Source: Candidatus Lachnoclostridium stercoripullorum (GTDB lineage Bacteria; Bacillota; Clostridia; Lachnospirales; Lachnospiraceae). Taken from it: a stretch of DNA of 36,336 nucleotides. Below are positions 8,302 to 18,017 of the stretch, piece by piece. The stretch spans positions 1 through 36,336 of the forward strand of contig DXEU01000023.1 in assembly GCA_019114845.1 (NCBI GenBank). Direction: 5' to 3'. A model generated the notes under the pieces. It was not told where the DNA came from, made no database searches, and saw only the letters and a list, made by a program, of their open reading frames with translations. The stretch's first letter is position 1; each line of letters opens with the position of its first letter. The position numbers and the translations under genes were made by a program.

Positions 8302-8346
8302 AAAAACACCGGGGAATCTCATTTCTGTAAAGGATATTCCCCGGTG
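8301..8346 (-). terminator. Intrinsic terminator downstream of the DUF885 gene, overlapping the spmB-like start
   Basis: CACCGGGGAAT (8307-8317) / ATTCCCCGGTG (8336-8346), perfect 11-bp stem followed by TTTTT on the minus strand. Confidence 0.8.
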
Positions 8347-8361
8347 CGATGGTTTATGCCC

Positions 8362-10191
8362 TCATGCCGCCAGATCCCCCTGGGTCAGGGGGGCGGTCAC
8401 CAGCCAGGACTGGAAGTGGGCGCGGATCACGGTGAAGGGGGCGGGGCCCAGGTCCAGAAGAAAGGTATGGAATTCCATGGGATCGAAGGAGGAGCCCAGG
8501 GCTTCCTCCGCCTGCTCCCGCATCTGCTGGATCTCCAGCCAGCCCACGTAGTATTCCAGGTAGTTGGACGGGTTATCCACCATGGCGTCAAACATGCGGT
8601 CGGAGGTCTCCCGGTCCGTGATCCCGTAAGTCTCCTCCAGGAAGGCGGCGGTCTGCTCCCTGGTCCAGCCGTAGTAGTTGATGTTTAAGTCCAGAAGGGC
8701 GTGGATGCCCAGGGTCACCGCCTGGTTGCGCATCAGCAGGTTCTGAAGCTCCGGCGAGAGGCCGTTGTCGAAGAAGTAGGACTGGAACTCCACGTAGGTG
8801 GCCCAGCCCTCCGTGTAGGCCGGGAAGGACAGCAGGTGCCGGATGGGGTCATCGCAGACGGAGGAGAAATACACCGTCTGGTACAGGTGTCCCGGATAGC
8901 CCTCGTGGGCCAGGGTGGTGTAGAGGGGCGTGTCGGCGTACTCCTCGCTGCCGTTGATGTAGATGACATTGTCCTGAAAACGGTCCATGGGCGGCGTCAG
9001 GTAAAAGGCGGGGCTGAGGGAGAGCTCCAGGGCCTCCGGCACCGCCTTGATGGTGCAGGAGCACTCGGGAAGCTCCGGAAATTCCTGTTTGGTCTGAACC
9101 TTCAGATCCGCCAAGATGGCGTCGGGCTCCGTCTCGGAAAATGAGTAGGAGAGCATCTCCAGGTACAGCTCCGCCGTCAGCTCATTGGCCATGGCGGCGG
9201 CGTCCTCGTCGATGCGCCGGGTGACGGCGTCGGTGAGCTCATCCACAGAGGCGTAGGAGGTGCCGGTGGACATGCGCACCAGGTATTCATAGTACTCCTT
9301 CCCCTGGGGGAAGCCGCACATGCCGATTTCGTTGGTGCCCGTTCCCTTCAGGGAGGTGAGGGTCTCGATGAGGGACTGGTAGGCGGGGACAAAATGCTCC
9401 GCGATCAGTTCCGTGTGCCTCCGCTTCCAGGCGGCCTTCTCCTCCTGGGTGACTCCGGTCAGGCCATCCAGCTTCTCGGCGAAGGTCTCCGTGAGGAAAT
9501 TCTCCTGGGGGACGATGAGATAGCTCTCGCAGGACTCGATGAGGCGCTCGATGGTGCCGTCGCTGTAGTAGAGGCCGGCGGCGGCCTTCTCCCGCTCAAA
9601 CTCCTCCAGCTCCCCGTAGTACACGTCGATCTGGGAGAGGATGGACAGATAGTCCTCCACGTCCTTCTCCGTGTAAAATGGGTATTCCGCCAGGAGAATG
9701 GGCAGCTGGGCCTGGATCCCGATGGTGGGAGCCAGGGGACGGCTGTAGAGCTCCAGCCCCTTGCCGGTGAGGGCGGTGTTCAGGTAGGAGCTCAGAATGT
9801 CGTAGGTGAGCTGCTGGCTTTCGGAGAGGAGGGAGCGGTCAAACTGGGTCAGCTCCCGGTGCACCCGCTCCGTGTCCTCCATATCCCGCCGCAGGGCCTC
9901 CGAGGACGCCTCCCCGAAGGCTGAGTCCGCACCGGTGATCCCTCGGGCGGCCGGGTCCGCAAGGCTGTAGTGCAGGGTGATCTGGTCGGCGGACACCTCC
10001 TCGCAGAACAGTTCATTGGTAAACGCCCGGAAGGAGTTCTGCTCTCTGGCGGAAGCCTCTGTGTATTTTTCGTATTCTGACTGGGACGGGGCGGACGGCT
10101 CCGTGATATCCGGCGCACCGCAGCCGGACAGTGCCAGGACCGCGGCGGCCGTCAGGGCGGCAAAGCGCCTGTACAGACGTTGAACGTTCAT
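8362..10191 (-). CDS. DUF885 family lipoprotein (putative metallopeptidase)
   Basis: Lipobox VLALSGCGAP. TTLAHEGYPGHLYQTVYF (HExxH-like) and GWATYVEFQSYFFDNGL, typical of DUF885. Confidence 0.9.
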   Translation of the reverse strand: MNVQRLYRRFAALTAAAVLALSGCGAPDITEPSAPSQSEYEKYTEASAREQNSFRAFTNELFCEEVSADQITLHYSLADPAARGITGADSAFGEASSEALRRDMEDTERVHRELTQFDRSLLSESQQLTYDILSSYLNTALTGKGLELYSRPLAPTIGIQAQLPILLAEYPFYTEKDVEDYLSILSQIDVYYGELEEFEREKAAAGLYYSDGTIERLIESCESYLIVPQENFLTETFAEKLDGLTGVTQEEKAAWKRRHTELIAEHFVPAYQSLIETLTSLKGTGTNEIGMCGFPQGKEYYEYLVRMSTGTSYASVDELTDAVTRRIDEDAAAMANELTAELYLEMLSYSFSETEPDAILADLKVQTKQEFPELPECSCTIKAVPEALELSLSPAFYLTPPMDRFQDNVIYINGSEEYADTPLYTTLAHEGYPGHLYQTVYFSSVCDDPIRHLLSFPAYTEGWATYVEFQSYFFDNGLSPELQNLLMRNQAVTLGIHALLDLNINYYGWTREQTAAFLEETYGITDRETSDRMFDAMVDNPSNYLEYYVGWLEIQQMREQAEEALGSSFDPMEFHTFLLDLGPAPFTVIRAHFQSWLVTAPLTQGDLAA

Positions 10192-10266
10192 TTCAGGTCC
10201 TCCTTTTTCTCAATTATAATATATATTGTCGGATATGACAAATCATACGTGACTTCGGTTTCAGGC

Positions 10267-10295
10267 TTGACAAAGGGTGGGAGAGCCATTAAACT
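10267..10295 (+). promoter_or_regulatory. Promoter of the T-box/metG transcript
   Basis: TTGACA (10267-10272), 17 nt, TAAACT (10290-10295). Confidence 0.75.
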
Positions 10296-10344
10296 AGGGT
10301 TAGTGCCGGCGTTTGCCGGCGTTCAGCGTGAGTGCTGTTTTTCC

Positions 10345-10618
10345 AACCGAATAGGAAAATGCAGTGAAGAGAAGAGTAGACGGCAGGAGCCATGACAGAG
10401 AATCCCGGCAGCTGAGATGGGAGCATGGCAGAGCCGTTGAACATGGCCTCGGAGCAGAGCAGGTGAGGGATTTTCGAGCCTGCGACGGAAGCGCCCGTTA
10501 CCGCGCAGACTGTTGAGCCCGAAGGGGCAGCAGCCGGCAAGGTCCGCACCGCGAGGGGCGGACGAATTAAAGTGGTACCGCGGGATGTCTCGTCTTTAAT
10601 AAAAGACGGGGCTTTTTT
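10345..10618 (+). promoter_or_regulatory. T-box leader, predicted tRNA-Met specific
   Basis: T-box AAAGTGGTACCGCGG (10569-10583). Terminator GTCTCGTCTTT AATA AAAGACGGGGC TTTTTT (10587-10618). GAAC-AUG-GCCUCGGAG places AUG (10443-10445) in the expected specifier position, matching downstream metG. Confidence 0.92.
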
Positions 10619-10756
10619 CATTTAATAGGAAACTTCGTTCCCTATTAAATAAAAACGCTCCGCTGTGGATGCGCACTCCGCGCTTAAGGAAATTGGTTGC
10701 TGAAGCAACCGCGCTCCGGCGCGAGTGTGCGCAGAAGCGCACACTTTTTCATTTAA
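10614..10756. repeat. Hairpin-rich cassette flanked by 12-bp direct repeats
   Basis: TTTTTCATTTAA at 10614-10625 and 10745-10756. Internal hairpins TTTAATAGGAAAC/GTTCCCTATTAAA, GGTTGC-TGAA-GCAACC, GCGC-TCCG-GCGC, AGTGTGCGC-AGAA-GCGCACACT-TTTT. Confidence 0.75.
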
Positions 10757-10791
10757 AGCGCCGGGACCGGCAGAGAGAAGGAGGAATGGAA

Positions 10792-12810
10792 ATGTGTCAG
10801 AATTGTAAAAAACCCTACTATATTACGACGGCCATCGCCTACACATCGGGCAAGCCCCACATCGGCAACACCTACGAGATCGTGCTGGCCGACAGCATCG
10901 CCCGCTACAAGAGAGAGCAGGGCTATGACGTGCGCTTTCAGACGGGAACGGACGAGCACGGCCAGAAGATCGAGCTGAAGGCGGAGGAGGCGGGGGTATC
11001 CCCCAAGGAGTTCGTGGACGGCGTCGCCGCGGAGATCAAGAGAATCTGGGACCTGATGAACACGTCCTACGACAAATTCATCCGCACCACCGACGAGTAC
11101 CATGAGAAGCAGGTGCAGAAGATCTTCAAGAAGCTCTACGACCAGGGGGATATCTATAAGGGCTACTACGAGGGACTTTACTGCACCCCCTGCGAGTCCT
11201 TCTGGACCCCGTCCCAGGTGGTGGACGGCAAGTGCCCGGACTGCGGCCGCCCGGTGCAGCCCGCCAGGGAGGAGGCGTATTTCTTCAAGATGAGCAAGTA
11301 CGCCGACCGGCTGATCGACCACATCAACAAGCATCCGGAGTTCATCCAGCCGGTGTCCAGGAAGAACGAGATGATGAACAACTTCCTGCTCCCGGGCCTG
11401 CAGGATCTGTGCGTGTCCAGAACCTCCTTCACGTGGGGAATCCCCGTGGACTTCGATCCCAAGCACGTGACCTACGTGTGGCTGGACGCCCTGACCAACT
11501 ACATCACCGGCCTGGGCTACGACTGCGACGGGGACAATGACCAGCTGTTTGAGAAATACTGGCCGGCGGACCTGCACCTGATCGGCAAGGACATCATCCG
11601 CTTCCACACCATCTACTGGCCCATCTTCCTCATGGCCCTGGGCCTGCCCCTGCCCAAGCAGGTGTTCGGCCATCCGTGGCTCCTCCAGGGGGACGGCAAG
11701 ATGAGCAAATCCAAGGGAAATGTGATCTACGCAGACACCCTGGTGGATTTCTTCGGCGTGGACGCGGTGCGCTACTTTGTGCTCCACGAGATGCCCTTCG
11801 ACAACGACGGAGTCATCACCTGGGAGCTGATGGTGGAGAGAATGAACTCCGACCTGGCCAACATCCTGGGCAACCTGGTGAACCGCACCATCTCCATGAC
11901 CAACAAGTACTTCGGCGGCGTGGTGAGGGATGCCGGTGCTGCGGAGGCCGTGGATGAGGATCTGAAGGCCACGGTTCTGGAGGCGGTGAAGAAGGCGGAC
12001 GCCAAGATGGATCAGCTCCGGGTGGCGGACGCCATCACGGAGATCTTCGGCATCTTCAGGAGAAGCAACAAGTACATCGACGAGACGGCTCCCTGGACCC
12101 TGGCCAAGGACGAAGCCAAGAAGGACCGCCTGGCCACGGTGCTGTACAACCTGACGGAGGCCATCACCATCGGCGCCTCCCTGCTGGAGTCCTTCATGCC
12201 TGAGACCTCAGAGAAGATCTTAAAGCAGCTGAACACGGAGAAGAGGGCCCTATCCGAGATGGATACCTTCGGAAAATATCCGTCCGGCAACAAGGTGACG
12301 GACAAGCCGGAGATCCTCTTCGCCAGAGTGGACGTGAAGGAAGTCATGGAGAAGGTGGAGGCGATGCAGGCCGCCCAGAGAGCGGAGGCACAGAAGGAGG
12401 CGGAGGCTGCAGGCGGTCAGGAGGGCGCCGGCGGCGAAGCCGGAGAGAAGGAAGCCTCTGACGGGATCGACGTGGAGGCGAAGCCGGAGATCACCTACGA
12501 CGATTTTGCAAAGCTTCAGTTCCAGGTGGGGGAGATCATCGCCTGCGAGGCGGTGCCCAAGTCCAAAAAGCTTCTCTGCAGCCAGGTGAAGATCGGCAGC
12601 CAGGTGCGCCAGATTTTGAGCGGCATCAAGGCACACTATACCCCCGAGGAGATGGTGGGCAAGAAGGTGATGGTTGTGACCAACTTGAAGCCTGCCAAGC
12701 TGGCGGGAATGGTGTCCGAGGGAATGCTGCTGTGCGCCGAGGACGCGGAGGGAAATCTGTCCCTGATGACGCCGGAGAAGGATATGCCGGCGGGAGCGGA
12801 GATCCGGTAA
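10792..12810 (+). CDS. metG: Methionyl-tRNA synthetase with C-terminal tRNA-binding domain
   Basis: YYITTAIAYTSGKPHIGNTYEI, KMSKSKGN signature, C-terminal DFAKLQFQVGEIIACEAVPKSKKLL...NLKPAKLAGMVSEGMLLCA. AGAAGGAGG RBS before ATG 10792. Confidence 0.97.
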   Translation: MCQNCKKPYYITTAIAYTSGKPHIGNTYEIVLADSIARYKREQGYDVRFQTGTDEHGQKIELKAEEAGVSPKEFVDGVAAEIKRIWDLMNTSYDKFIRTTDEYHEKQVQKIFKKLYDQGDIYKGYYEGLYCTPCESFWTPSQVVDGKCPDCGRPVQPAREEAYFFKMSKYADRLIDHINKHPEFIQPVSRKNEMMNNFLLPGLQDLCVSRTSFTWGIPVDFDPKHVTYVWLDALTNYITGLGYDCDGDNDQLFEKYWPADLHLIGKDIIRFHTIYWPIFLMALGLPLPKQVFGHPWLLQGDGKMSKSKGNVIYADTLVDFFGVDAVRYFVLHEMPFDNDGVITWELMVERMNSDLANILGNLVNRTISMTNKYFGGVVRDAGAAEAVDEDLKATVLEAVKKADAKMDQLRVADAITEIFGIFRRSNKYIDETAPWTLAKDEAKKDRLATVLYNLTEAITIGASLLESFMPETSEKILKQLNTEKRALSEMDTFGKYPSGNKVTDKPEILFARVDVKEVMEKVEAMQAAQRAEAQKEAEAAGGQEGAGGEAGEKEASDGIDVEAKPEITYDDFAKLQFQVGEIIACEAVPKSKKLLCSQVKIGSQVRQILSGIKAHYTPEEMVGKKVMVVTNLKPAKLAGMVSEGMLLCAEDAEGNLSLMTPEKDMPAGAEIR

Positions 12811-12836
12811 GAAGAATTAAAAATGATATATAAAGA

Positions 12837-12876
12837 GAGAGCCCCAAAGCCGCTGTGAGACTTTGGGGCTCTTTTG
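12837..12876. terminator. Intrinsic terminator after metG (bidirectional-looking)
   Basis: AGAGCCCCAAAG...CTTTGGGGCTCTTTT. Confidence 0.88.
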
Positions 12877-12919
12877 TACACCCGGCGTTTATGCCGCGGG
12901 CGGTGCGCCTGACATCCGC

Positions 12920-13564
12920 TCAGTGGAGTTCTCCAGCGCTCTCGCCGCCGTCCGCCCGGTCGATGGCCACCGCCTCGATGGCGTACTCCAGGGATTTGGC
13001 GATGGTCTCCAGGGGCATGGACGGGGTGGTGTTTGCCTTGTCGATCACCTGGCCGCAGGCGTAGGGCACATGGATAAATCCGGCCCGGATGCCGGGGTAG
13101 CGCTTCTCGCACATGTAGAGGACGTTGTACATGATGCTGTTGCACACGTAGGTGCCGGCGGTGAAGGAGAGGTAGCAGGGAAGACCCGCCTCCTTCACGT
13201 GCTGCACCATGGCCTTCACCGGCAGGGTGGCAAAGTAGGCCGCCGGACCGTCCGCCTGCAGCGGCTCGTCCAAGGGCTGCTCCCCGTTGTTGTCGGGAAT
13301 GCGGGCGTCCACGAAGTTGATGGCCACCTTCTCCACGCTGATGCTGGCGCGGCCTCCGGCCTGGCCGACGCAGATGACCACGTCGGGCTGATATTTTCGG
13401 ATGCCCTCCTCCACGGCCGGGCCGCTCAGGGAGAACACGGTGGGAATCTCCAGCTTGAAGATCTCCGCCCCGCCGATGACGTCGGGGAGCAGCTTGACGG
13501 CCTCGTAGGCCGGGTTGACGCTCTCTCCGCCGAAGGGATCAAAACCTGTCACTAAAATTTTCAT
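12920..13564 (-). CDS. pcp: Pyroglutamyl-peptidase I
   Basis: MKILVTGFDPFGGESVNPAYEAVK, VICVGQAGGR, AGTYVCNSIMYNVLY. Confidence 0.95.
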   Translation of the reverse strand: MKILVTGFDPFGGESVNPAYEAVKLLPDVIGGAEIFKLEIPTVFSLSGPAVEEGIRKYQPDVVICVGQAGGRASISVEKVAINFVDARIPDNNGEQPLDEPLQADGPAAYFATLPVKAMVQHVKEAGLPCYLSFTAGTYVCNSIMYNVLYMCEKRYPGIRAGFIHVPYACGQVIDKANTTPSMPLETIAKSLEYAIEAVAIDRADGGESAGELH

Positions 13565-13619
13565 AAGTACCTGTCTCCTTTCTCTGAAATAAAGAGTTCT
13601 CTAAAACAATAAAGGCTAA

Positions 13620-14564
13620 TCAATGGAGAACAATCATATATACGATCTGCACCGCCAGCATGATCACCGCCACCGGGGCCTGTTTTTTGATCACCCCGAA
13701 CCGGTCCTTCATGTCCAGCACCGCCACGGGCACAATGTTGAAGTTGGCCGCCATGGGGGTGAGGAGCGTGCCGCAGTAGCCGCAGGTGAGGGCCACCATG
13801 CCCACCACCACCGGGTCAGCCCCGTAGGCCAGGACACAGGGGGCGCCCACGCCGATGGTCATCACCGTGATGGCCCCGAAGGCGTTGCCCATGATGGCGG
13901 TGAAGAGGGCCATCCCCACGGCGAAGACGATGATGCCCACCGTCACATTTCCCTCGGGCACGACGGCGGATACCAGGCGGCCGATGATGTCGCCCACGCC
14001 GGCTGCGGTGAAGACGCCGCCCAGAGCGCCCAGGAGCTGGGGCAGCATGCACAGGGGGCCCATCATGGAGAGAAGCCGCTCAGAGTCCTTCAGGAAGGTG
14101 ACCGGCTTATTGTCCCTGGAATAGCACATCAGCAGGATGACGGAGAGAAGCACGCCCAGAGCCACCCCCACCAGGGCGCTGATGTCCGTGAACAGGGCGA
14201 AGAGCAGGGAGAACACTCCCATGGTCAGGGCAGGGAGAAAGATCTTCATGCCGATTTTCTGGAACTGGCTGTGGGTGTATTCTTTTGCGGGGGCGTCCTG
14301 CCGCCCCTTGTTCACCCGGCGGAAGATGGCCGGAAGGATCATAAGGACCACCAGGGCGCCGGATACGCGGGCGGGGAGCCAGTGGCCGAAGGCACACACC
14401 ACGCCGAAGGAGGTCCAGAAGACGAAGGTTCCGAAGCGGGAGGGATTTTCCCGGTCGAACAGGTTCTTGAGGCCCGCGTAGATGGTGATGAGGCCGATGA
14501 GGATGTAGACGCACTCCAGCAGTTTATCGCTCAGGGAGATGGCCGGGTCTGCAAAAAACATCAT
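13620..14564 (-). CDS. DUF979 family membrane protein, predicted 5-oxoproline transporter subunit
   Basis: Multi-TM; GNAFGAITVMTIGVGAPCVLAYGADPVVVGMVALTCGYCGTLLTPMAANFNIVPVAVLDMKD. Sits between DUF969 and pcp. Confidence 0.85.
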   Translation of the reverse strand: MMFFADPAISLSDKLLECVYILIGLITIYAGLKNLFDRENPSRFGTFVFWTSFGVVCAFGHWLPARVSGALVVLMILPAIFRRVNKGRQDAPAKEYTHSQFQKIGMKIFLPALTMGVFSLLFALFTDISALVGVALGVLLSVILLMCYSRDNKPVTFLKDSERLLSMMGPLCMLPQLLGALGGVFTAAGVGDIIGRLVSAVVPEGNVTVGIIVFAVGMALFTAIMGNAFGAITVMTIGVGAPCVLAYGADPVVVGMVALTCGYCGTLLTPMAANFNIVPVAVLDMKDRFGVIKKQAPVAVIMLAVQIVYMIVLH

Positions 14565-15289
14565 GAGCGGTCCGCCCCCTTTCCGGTGGATTTGGATGAA
14601 ATTTTACCGGATTTCCCGGATTTTAAGTATTTAGCCCTCAGCTTCCGGTCCATGAGGGTGAAGTAGATGCAGGCGATCACCAGGGCGATGAGAGCGACGG
14701 GGATCTCAATCCGGGCCAGGTCGATGAGCTCCACCTCGTAGCCCAGACCGCTCAGGGTGGTCTGCACCAGGATGCCGCCGGATCCGCCCACGAAGAGCAC
14801 CTGGAAGAAGAACCAGGCGATGTTGTCCATGGCGGAAGTCATGCCCTTGATCTCCTCCACATAGTCCTCGTCGGGGGTCTCGTCCTCCTCCGAGATGGCG
14901 CCCTCGGCCATGGGCATGATCACCGGGCGCACAAAGCCGGTGACGCCGCCGAAGTTGACGTTGAAGGCCCCGAAGAAGGACCGCATCACGCCGTAGATGC
15001 ACACCAGCTTGCCCGCGGTGACGTTTTTAAATTTGCGGATGAAGGCGGCGGCGGCTTCCCGCAGGCCGTTTCTCTCCAGGGTTCCGGTTACAAACAGAAT
15101 GATGATGAAAATTGCCATGCTCCGGTTGGAGACAAAGCTGCTTCCCAGGGTGTCCAGAAGTCCGCTGATGCCCAGACCTCCGGCCAGCGCTGTGGTGACA
15201 GCGGCCAGGAAGATGATGAGAATGGAATCCAGCTTCAGGGCAAAGCCCACGATGACGATGAGGATTCCGATGAGCCTAATGTATTCCAT
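14561..15289 (-). CDS. DUF969 family membrane protein, predicted 5-oxoproline transporter subunit
   Basis: MEYIRLIGILIVIVGFALKLDSI...RSFFGAFNVNFGGVTGFVRPVIMPMAEGA. 4-nt overlap with DUF979. Confidence 0.85.
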   Translation of the reverse strand: MEYIRLIGILIVIVGFALKLDSILIIFLAAVTTALAGGLGISGLLDTLGSSFVSNRSMAIFIIILFVTGTLERNGLREAAAAFIRKFKNVTAGKLVCIYGVMRSFFGAFNVNFGGVTGFVRPVIMPMAEGAISEEDETPDEDYVEEIKGMTSAMDNIAWFFFQVLFVGGSGGILVQTTLSGLGYEVELIDLARIEIPVALIALVIACIYFTLMDRKLRAKYLKSGKSGKISSKSTGKGADRS

Positions 15290-15514
15290 AGTCAGGCTTC
15301 CTCCTTTGTGGTAAATTTTGCTTCCGCGCAGCACGGATGGTAAAAGTGTGGCGGAAACTTCTAATAATTATACAATAGGACAGGGGATTCCGGCAACTGG
15401 CAAAGGCGGAAAGGGCGCTTCAACCTGCTTTACGGCGGAGGCTTTTTATGCTATACTAAGGGGTAAATTGGATTTTTGTGCGAAAAAATACATTTACATT
15501 TCAGTGAGGTGTAT

Positions 15515-17560
15515 ATGAAAGAGAAGCGAAAGGTGAGGGGCGAGCTGCGCATCTATCTCCAATGGCCGCTTCTGCTGTCGGTGCTCGTGGTGGCCATGAA
15601 TCTGATCGTGGGCATACTGAACGCGGTGGCAGGCCTGGTGATGTTTGCATTTACCCTGGTCTATGTGGGGATCGCCCTGTGGCTGTATTTCTACAGAAAG
15701 AGACGGCTTTTGGGGGGACTTGTGGAATTCTCCTCCGACTATTCATGGGTTCAGAAGCACCTGCTGTCGGAGATGAATCTCCCCTACGCCCTGGTGGATG
15801 AGAAGGGGCGGATTTTGTGGCGCAACCAGAAGTTCCAGGAGATCACAGGGGACTTCAAGGGCCCGAAGAAGAATCTGACGGTGCTGTTTCCGGATATCAC
15901 CAGGGAGGTCCTGGCGTCGGAGCAGAAGGGGACGGTCCACATCACCTGCGAGGACCGCAAATTCCGGGTGGATCTGTGCCCGGTGGGTCTGAAGCTGGAG
16001 GAGGATGAGGAGCAGGAGCTGGAACTCTCCGAGGCCCAGGAGAAGATGGTGGCGGTCTATCTGTTTGACGAGACCCGCATTCTTCAGTACGAGCAGGAGA
16101 TCAACGACCAGAAGATGGTCTGCGGCCTCATCTATCTGGACAACTACGAGGAGGCCCTGGAGAGCGTGGAGGAGGTTCGCCGCTCCCTGCTCACGGCCCT
16201 CATCGACCGGAAGATCAGCAAGTACATCGGCAGCCTGTGCGGGGTGGTGAAGAAGACGGAGAAGGACAAGTACTTTTTCGCCATCAAGCAGAAATACGTG
16301 GACAACCTGCGGGAGAGCCGCTTCTCCATCCTGGAGGAGGTGAAGACCGTCAACATCGGCAACGAGATGGCGGTGACCTTGAGCATCGGCCTGGGCATGA
16401 ACGGGGAGAGCTACATGCAGAATTACGAGTTCTCCCGCACGGCCATCGACATGGCCCTGGGCCGGGGCGGCGACCAGGCGGTGATCAAGGATGGAAGCCA
16501 TATCCAGTATTACGGCGGCAAGTCCCAGCAGACGGAGAAGGCCACCCGGGTGAAGGCCAGAGTGAAGGCCCACGCGCTCCGGGAGCTGATGGAGACCAAG
16601 GACCGGCTGCTGATCATGGGCCACAAGATGGGGGACATCGACTCCCTGGGGGCGGCCATCGGCATCTACCGCATCGCCATGGCCATGAACAAGAAGGCCA
16701 ATATTGTATTCAACGACATCACCTCCTCCGTGCGCCCCATGATGGAGCGCTTTACGGGGAACAGCGAGTACCCGGAGGACATGTTCATCCGCACGAAGAC
16801 GGCCCTGGAGCTGGCGGACCCCAACACCATGCTGGTGGTGGTGGACGTGAACCGTCCCAGCATCACCGACGCCCCGGAGCTTCTGCAGGCGGTGCGGACC
16901 ATCGTGGTGCTGGATCACCACAGACAGAGCAGCGAGATCGTCACCAACGCGGTGCTCTCCTATGTGGAGCCCTACGCCTCCTCCACCTGTGAGATGGTGG
17001 CGGAAGTGCTTCAGTATATCGCCGACGGCATCAAGATCAAGTCGGCGGAGGCGGACGCCATGTACGCGGGAATCGTCATCGACACCAACAATTTCACCAT
17101 CCAGGCGGGGGTGAGAACCTTCGAGGCCGCCGCCTACCTGCGGCGGAACGGGGCGGATGTGACCCGGGTGCGCAAGATGTTCCGGGACAACATGGCGGAT
17201 TACAAGGCCAGGGCAATCACCATCAGCAACGCGGAGATCTACAGGGACTGCTTTGCCCTCTCCGTGTGCCCGGCTGAGGGGATTGAGAGCCCCACCATCA
17301 TCGGGGCCCAGGCGGCCAACGAGCTGTTAAACATCATCGGCATGAAGGCCACCTTCGTGTTCACCCCCTTCAACGGGGTGATCTACGTCAGCGCCCGCTC
17401 CATCGACGAGGTGAATGTGCAGGTGGTGATGGAGAAATTGGGCGGCGGCGGTCACAGGACCATCGCCGGGGCGCAGCTAAAGGATATGACTATGGAGCAG
17501 GCCAAGGACCGCCTGAAGGAGGTCCTGGACGCCATGCTGGAGAAAGGAGATATTTCATAA
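15515..17560 (+). CDS. gdpP: GdpP/YybT-like cyclic-di-AMP phosphodiesterase (degenerate GGDEF + DHH/DHHA1)
   Basis: TM N-terminus, [53 protein letters not shown]. Upstream of rplI-dnaB. Confidence 0.93.
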   Translation: MKEKRKVRGELRIYLQWPLLLSVLVVAMNLIVGILNAVAGLVMFAFTLVYVGIALWLYFYRKRRLLGGLVEFSSDYSWVQKHLLSEMNLPYALVDEKGRILWRNQKFQEITGDFKGPKKNLTVLFPDITREVLASEQKGTVHITCEDRKFRVDLCPVGLKLEEDEEQELELSEAQEKMVAVYLFDETRILQYEQEINDQKMVCGLIYLDNYEEALESVEEVRRSLLTALIDRKISKYIGSLCGVVKKTEKDKYFFAIKQKYVDNLRESRFSILEEVKTVNIGNEMAVTLSIGLGMNGESYMQNYEFSRTAIDMALGRGGDQAVIKDGSHIQYYGGKSQQTEKATRVKARVKAHALRELMETKDRLLIMGHKMGDIDSLGAAIGIYRIAMAMNKKANIVFNDITSSVRPMMERFTGNSEYPEDMFIRTKTALELADPNTMLVVVDVNRPSITDAPELLQAVRTIVVLDHHRQSSEIVTNAVLSYVEPYASSTCEMVAEVLQYIADGIKIKSAEADAMYAGIVIDTNNFTIQAGVRTFEAAAYLRRNGADVTRVRKMFRDNMADYKARAITISNAEIYRDCFALSVCPAEGIESPTIIGAQAANELLNIIGMKATFVFTPFNGVIYVSARSIDEVNVQVVMEKLGGGGHRTIAGAQLKDMTMEQAKDRLKEVLDAMLEKGDIS

Positions 17561-17561
17561 C

Positions 17562-18008
17562 ATGCAGGTAGTATTATTGGAGGATGTAAAGTCCCTGGGC
17601 AAGAAGGGACAGATTGTAAATGTGAACGACGGCTACGCCAGAAACTTTATCTTAAAGAAGAACCTGGGCGTGGAGGCCACGGCGAAGAACCTGAACGACT
17701 TGAAGCTGCAGAAGGCCAACGCGGAGAAGATCGCCGCAGAGCAGCTGGCGGCGGCCAAGGAGCTGGCGGAGAAGCTGGAGGGAATGAGCGTCACCCTGTC
17801 CATGAAGGCGGGGGAGGGCGGAAAGGCCTTCGGCTCTGTGTCCGGCAAGGAGATCGCAGCGGCGGCCAAGGAGCAGCTGAACCTGGAGATCGACAAGAAG
17901 AAGCTGGTGCTCCCGGAGGCCATCAAGACCTTCGGAACCCACGAGGTCCCCGTAAAGCTGCACAAAGACGTAACCGGAAAACTGACTGTGAAGGTTGTGG
18001 AGGCGTAA
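17562..18008 (+). CDS. rplI: 50S ribosomal protein bL9
   Basis: [40 protein letters not shown]. Confidence 0.97.
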   Translation: MQVVLLEDVKSLGKKGQIVNVNDGYARNFILKKNLGVEATAKNLNDLKLQKANAEKIAAEQLAAAKELAEKLEGMSVTLSMKAGEGGKAFGSVSGKEIAAAAKEQLNLEIDKKKLVLPEAIKTFGTHEVPVKLHKDVTGKLTVKVVEA

Positions 18009-18017
18009 GAGAAAGCC

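Noticed and set aside
7705-8688. 327-aa plus-strand ORF
   Set aside because: Low-complexity G/E/H/Q-rich shadow ORF antisense to the spmB-like and DUF885 genes.
10753-11787. 344-aa minus-strand ORF
   Set aside because: Antisense to metG; no recognisable domain.
15743-16921. 392-aa minus-strand ORF
   Set aside because: Antisense to gdpP; His/Leu/Val/Gln-rich shadow frame.
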